NCBI RefSeq assembly: GCF_019891175.1
Contig: NZ_CP072600.1
Coordinates: forward strand, 2,480,001 to 2,544,000
DNA from: Leptothermofonsia sichuanensis E412
GTDB lineage: Bacteria; Cyanobacteriota; Cyanobacteriia; Leptolyngbyales; Leptolyngbyaceae
Length of the DNA: 64,000 nt
Direction: 5' to 3'
Positions 61,265 through 64,000 of the stretch are shown piece by piece. A program made the translations under genes and the position numbers. Numbering within the stretch: the stretch's first letter is position 1; the number at the start of each line of letters is the position of its first letter. The notes below the pieces were generated by a model. It was not told the origin of the DNA. It did not search any database and worked only from the letters and a program-made list of their open reading frames with translations.

Positions 61265-64000
61265 ATGGAACCCTTTGCTCAATCTACCCAAACGATGCTG
61301 GAAAATCCAGTCACCAGCGGGACCATCGCTCTATCGGAGCGATCGCTGCCATCCCTGTTAGCCAATCCCCTCGATGCTGGCTCCCCATCCATCTCCAGTG
61401 CTGCCAGCCAGTCAAGTCTCAGTGGAGTTGCTTCTCCGCCTCCCCTCGATGGTTCCCTGATTCAAATTCAGCCGCTGGCACAGACGTTGGGCATCCTTTA
61501 CGGGCGGTCAAGCCTGACCGGTAGCCTGAACGCAGGCAATCCCTACGATGTCTATCGGTTTGAGTTACCCGCCCTGTCCAGTCCTGCGGGTTTCAATCTC
61601 CAGGGCACTGGTAGCCTCACCCTGACTTCAGAGGCACTGATTGTCCTGGTGGAAGACCGCAACAATAACGGTCGAGTAGACCCCGGTGAAGTATTCGAGG
61701 GGTCCAGTACCCGTCCGGTGCAGCTTCCCTATCGGTCGGGCACCACCTACTATGCGATCGCCTACTCACCGGGCGGCGACCTCAACTACACCCTCACCCT
61801 GGAGGCGGATTTTGCTGGAAACATGCTGTCCACCGCTGTTGAACTGGGCACCCTGTACGCCCGGCAATCGTTTCAGGATTTCATTGGCGGCACCGACCAG
61901 GAAGACTATTACCGCTTTAGCATTGATGAACCTGGCAATCTTACCCTGCGGCTGGAAGGATTGACCGCCGATGCCAATCTGCAACTTGTCCAAGACCGCA
62001 ATAACAACGGGTTCATTGAAGACAACGAGATTCTACAGGTTTCAGCCAATCCCGGTGCAGCCGCAGAAATCATTACCCGGCAAATTACCCCCGGTATCTA
62101 TTTTGTCCGTGTCCTGGCAGACTCAGACCAGGGAACAAACTATACCCTCACGCTGGATCTAGCACAGGCAGGGAACAGCCTTAGCGATGCCCGCCTGCTT
62201 CGTTTTTTTGATGATACCCAATCTTTCTTTGGCTTCCTGGACAGCACTGCCCCAGAAGATTACTACCAGTTTGAGGTGTTTACAGACAGTAACCTCAGCC
62301 TGGTTTTGAATGGCAGGAGCGATCGCGTCACCGCCCAACTGATCCAGGACTTGAATGGCAACGGTACCGTCGAAGCGGATGAAATTCTGGCAACGTCGGT
62401 GAACCAGACAGGCACCCTGGTCGATACCCTCAGCCGTCCCCTGGCAGCAGGTATTTATTTTGTTCGGGTACTTGCCCCTACCCCCAATGCGTCCACCAAC
62501 TACCAGATTGACCTGTCCGTCACCCGCCAGGACCAGGCAGGAAATGACCTGGCAAGTGCTCAGGAGATTGGAGTTTCTGCCATCCCCTCCCCCTTTACAG
62601 GCTGGGTAGACAGCACAGACGCCAACGACTACTACCGCTTCAGTCTGCTGAATGCCAGCACAGTCAATCTCACCCTGGATTCGTTGAGTGCGGATGCCAA
62701 TCTGCAACTGATTCAGGATTTGAATCAGGATGGCATTGTGGACAGCAATGAAATCCTGCGAACATCAGCCAATCCTGGTCTGGCACCGGAATCCATCAGC
62801 CAGTTTTTAGAACCAGGAGACTACTTCATCCGGGTTTATGTGGGTAGCGGTAGCACCAACTATCGGCTAACCGTAGCAGCCCTGCCCGTCCTGGATCAGG
62901 CAGGCAACACCCTGAATGATGCCCGGTTAATTGCCCTCAACTCGACTGCCAGTAGCTTTACAGACCGGGTTGGTAATGGAGATGAGGACTATTACCGATT
63001 TACGATTGCCGCCAATGGCACCACCTTTAACCTGCTGCTGGATGATTTGCAGGCGGATGCGATCGCCGAATTGATTCAGGATCTCAACAATGATGGCATT
63101 GTTGACGCCAATGAGGTTTTGCAAACGGCAGTCAGCATCAATCCCACAACGAAAACCCTCAACCGTGAACTGGATAGCGGCACCTACTTTGTCCGAATTG
63201 CCGCTGCCACTCCTGTCAGTACCAGCTATCGTCTCAGTGTGTCTCTGGATCGGGCAGGGAATACTCCCGACCTTGCTCGCCCGATTCCAGCCAGTGATAC
63301 CCCCCTCTTCTTCAGTGATTGGGTTGGTCCGGCAGACCCGATTGATTATTACCAGATCAGCCTGAGCAGACCCAGTGACCTGAGCCTGAGTCTGAGTGGT
63401 TTGAGCGCCGATGTCCGTTTTCGATTGCTGGATAGCTCTGGTGCCCTGATTCGGGATTCGATCCTGAACCCGGACGGCACGCGATCGCTGAACCAGACCC
63501 AGTTAACTGGCACTGGCTGGATCGAAGTGTCCTCCCTCCGTGGCAGCACCAGCTACACGCTGCAAGTAGCGGCTCCACCCGTGGATAATGCTGGCAACAG
63601 TCTTGCCAGTGCCCTTGATCTGGGTTCCCTCCGCGGTTCCCAGAACTTCAATGATTTTGTAGGCAACATCGACCCCAGGGACTACTATCGCTTTAGTCTG
63701 AATACTCCTGGCACACTCACTGCCCAACTGACGGGATTGAATGCCGATGCCAGTTTGTTTCTGATTCAAGACCGTAACAATAATGGGCAGGTAGATGGAG
63801 ATGACATTATCCAGTTCGATACCAGTCCGGGGGCGATCGCAAAATCCCTGACCCAGGTGCTGGAGACAGGCACCTACTTTATTCTCGTCCAGCAGGGAAC
63901 TACCAACGCCAATACGGATTACAGCCTGACCCTGACAGTAGACCAGGCAGGCAATACCCTGGAGGCTGCCCGGCCAATTGCTGTAGACACTGCCAATCGC
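61265..64000 (+). CDS. Large PPC-repeat protein (open at window edge)
   Basis: From the ATG at 61265, with GAGGAG 8 nt upstream, the frame is open for 912 codons to the window edge without a stop. After about 75 low-complexity residues it consists of roughly seven bacterial PPC domains of 115-130 aa. Each has an AGNxLxxAxxL, DYYRFxL, L(Q/L)D(R/L)N(N/Q)(N/D)G, GTYF(V/I)(R/L)V signature. Six carry EF-hand-like loops (DRNNNGRVDPGE, DLNQDGIVDSNE and others), suggesting Ca2+ binding. A secreted adhesin-like or protease-associated protein is likely. Confidence 0.85.
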   Translation, partial: MEPFAQSTQTMLENPVTSGTIALSERSLPSLLANPLDAGSPSISSAASQSSLSGVASPPPLDGSLIQIQPLAQTLGILYGRSSLTGSLNAGNPYDVYRFELPALSSPAGFNLQGTGSLTLTSEALIVLVEDRNNNGRVDPGEVFEGSSTRPVQLPYRSGTTYYAIAYSPGGDLNYTLTLEADFAGNMLSTAVELGTLYARQSFQDFIGGTDQEDYYRFSIDEPGNLTLRLEGLTADANLQLVQDRNNNGFIEDNEILQVSANPGAAAEIITRQITPGIYFVRVLADSDQGTNYTLTLDLAQAGNSLSDARLLRFFDDTQSFFGFLDSTAPEDYYQFEVFTDSNLSLVLNGRSDRVTAQLIQDLNGNGTVEADEILATSVNQTGTLVDTLSRPLAAGIYFVRVLAPTPNASTNYQIDLSVTRQDQAGNDLASAQEIGVSAIPSPFTGWVDSTDANDYYRFSLLNASTVNLTLDSLSADANLQLIQDLNQDGIVDSNEILRTSANPGLAPESISQFLEPGDYFIRVYVGSGSTNYRLTVAALPVLDQAGNTLNDARLIALNSTASSFTDRVGNGDEDYYRFTIAANGTTFNLLLDDLQADAIAELIQDLNNDGIVDANEVLQTAVSINPTTKTLNRELDSGTYFVRIAAATPVSTSYRLSVSLDRAGNTPDLARPIPASDTPLFFSDWVGPADPIDYYQISLSRPSDLSLSLSGLSADVRFRLLDSSGALIRDSILNPDGTRSLNQTQLTGTGWIEVSSLRGSTSYTLQVAAPPVDNAGNSLASALDLGSLRGSQNFNDFVGNIDPRDYYRFSLNTPGTLTAQLTGLNADASLFLIQDRNNNGQVDGDDIIQFDTSPGAIAKSLTQVLETGTYFILVQQGTTNANTDYSLTLTVDQAGNTLEAARPIAVDTANR

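Overview
The window comes from a cyanobacterium, most likely a filamentous one with a large, insertion-sequence-rich genome. Evidence: the palindrome GCGATCGC (HIP1) recurs throughout. Several proteins belong to cyanobacterial families (DUF3084 coiled-coil membrane protein, DUF6816-like lumenal protein, small DUF6887/DUF6888-like pairs, PEP-CTERM/PTPA-CTERM exported proteins, membrane protein with an L7/L12 C-terminal domain). All family names are from recognition of the translated sequence; no database was searched.

Layout. 1-2.7 kb: a CRISPR array of 38 essentially invariant 36-nt repeats, cut by the left window edge, with no cas gene in the window. 2.7-13.3 kb: an accessory island. An IS630/Tc1-type element (itself carrying a 105-bp CTAG-flanked MITE) ends the array and abuts the truncated 3' end of a NACHT NTPase gene, which is also split by an IS3 element. 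Next come a DUF6888/DUF6887-like small gene pair, a second IS630-type element, an IS1 element, an IS3 remnant, a second DUF6888/DUF6887-like pair and an IS5 element. Two 85-86-bp attC-like inverted repeats border the two small gene pairs; a third, at 44.0 kb, borders a DUF433/DUF5615 toxin-antitoxin pair.

13.5-37.4 kb is mostly chromosomal: an HD-domain protein, a duplicated CobA/CobO-like P-loop protein, a secreted FG-GAP/PPC/CARDB protein, a 2OG-Fe(II) oxygenase, an HtrA protease, an aminotransferase, an HNH-like membrane protein, a PTPA-CTERM protein, an L7/L12-CTD membrane protein, YqgF, DUF3084, tRNA-His, a methyltransferase, a HAD hydrolase and a TPR protein. It is interrupted at 22.6-24.5 kb by a CRISPR remnant and IS debris, and at 27.0-28.3 kb by another IS630-type copy.

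37.6-46 kb: an FAD oxidoreductase and a secreted protein with a recent internal duplication. These are followed by a nest of mobile elements (a second copy of the first IS630-type element, an IS4 remnant, and an IS5 remnant interrupted by an intact IS4), the DUF433/DUF5615 pair, a glycine-zipper peptide with a secreted partner, and a 125-bp palindromic mini-element. 46-64 kb: two GT39-type membrane glycosyltransferases, an NCS2 permease, a CPA2 antiporter, an RmlD-like reductase, a K+-channel-like protein, a PEP-CTERM protein, a DUF6816-like protein, queG, two GT2 glycosyltransferases, and a large PPC-repeat protein open at the right edge.

The strongest unusual signals are: three homologous attC-like sites at toxin-antitoxin-like pairs; two CRISPR spacers whose five differences are all synonymous in one reading frame, so they target the same codons of diverged relatives; a CRISPR repeat-spacer-half-repeat relic 20 kb from the array; and several MITE-like families with defined termini.
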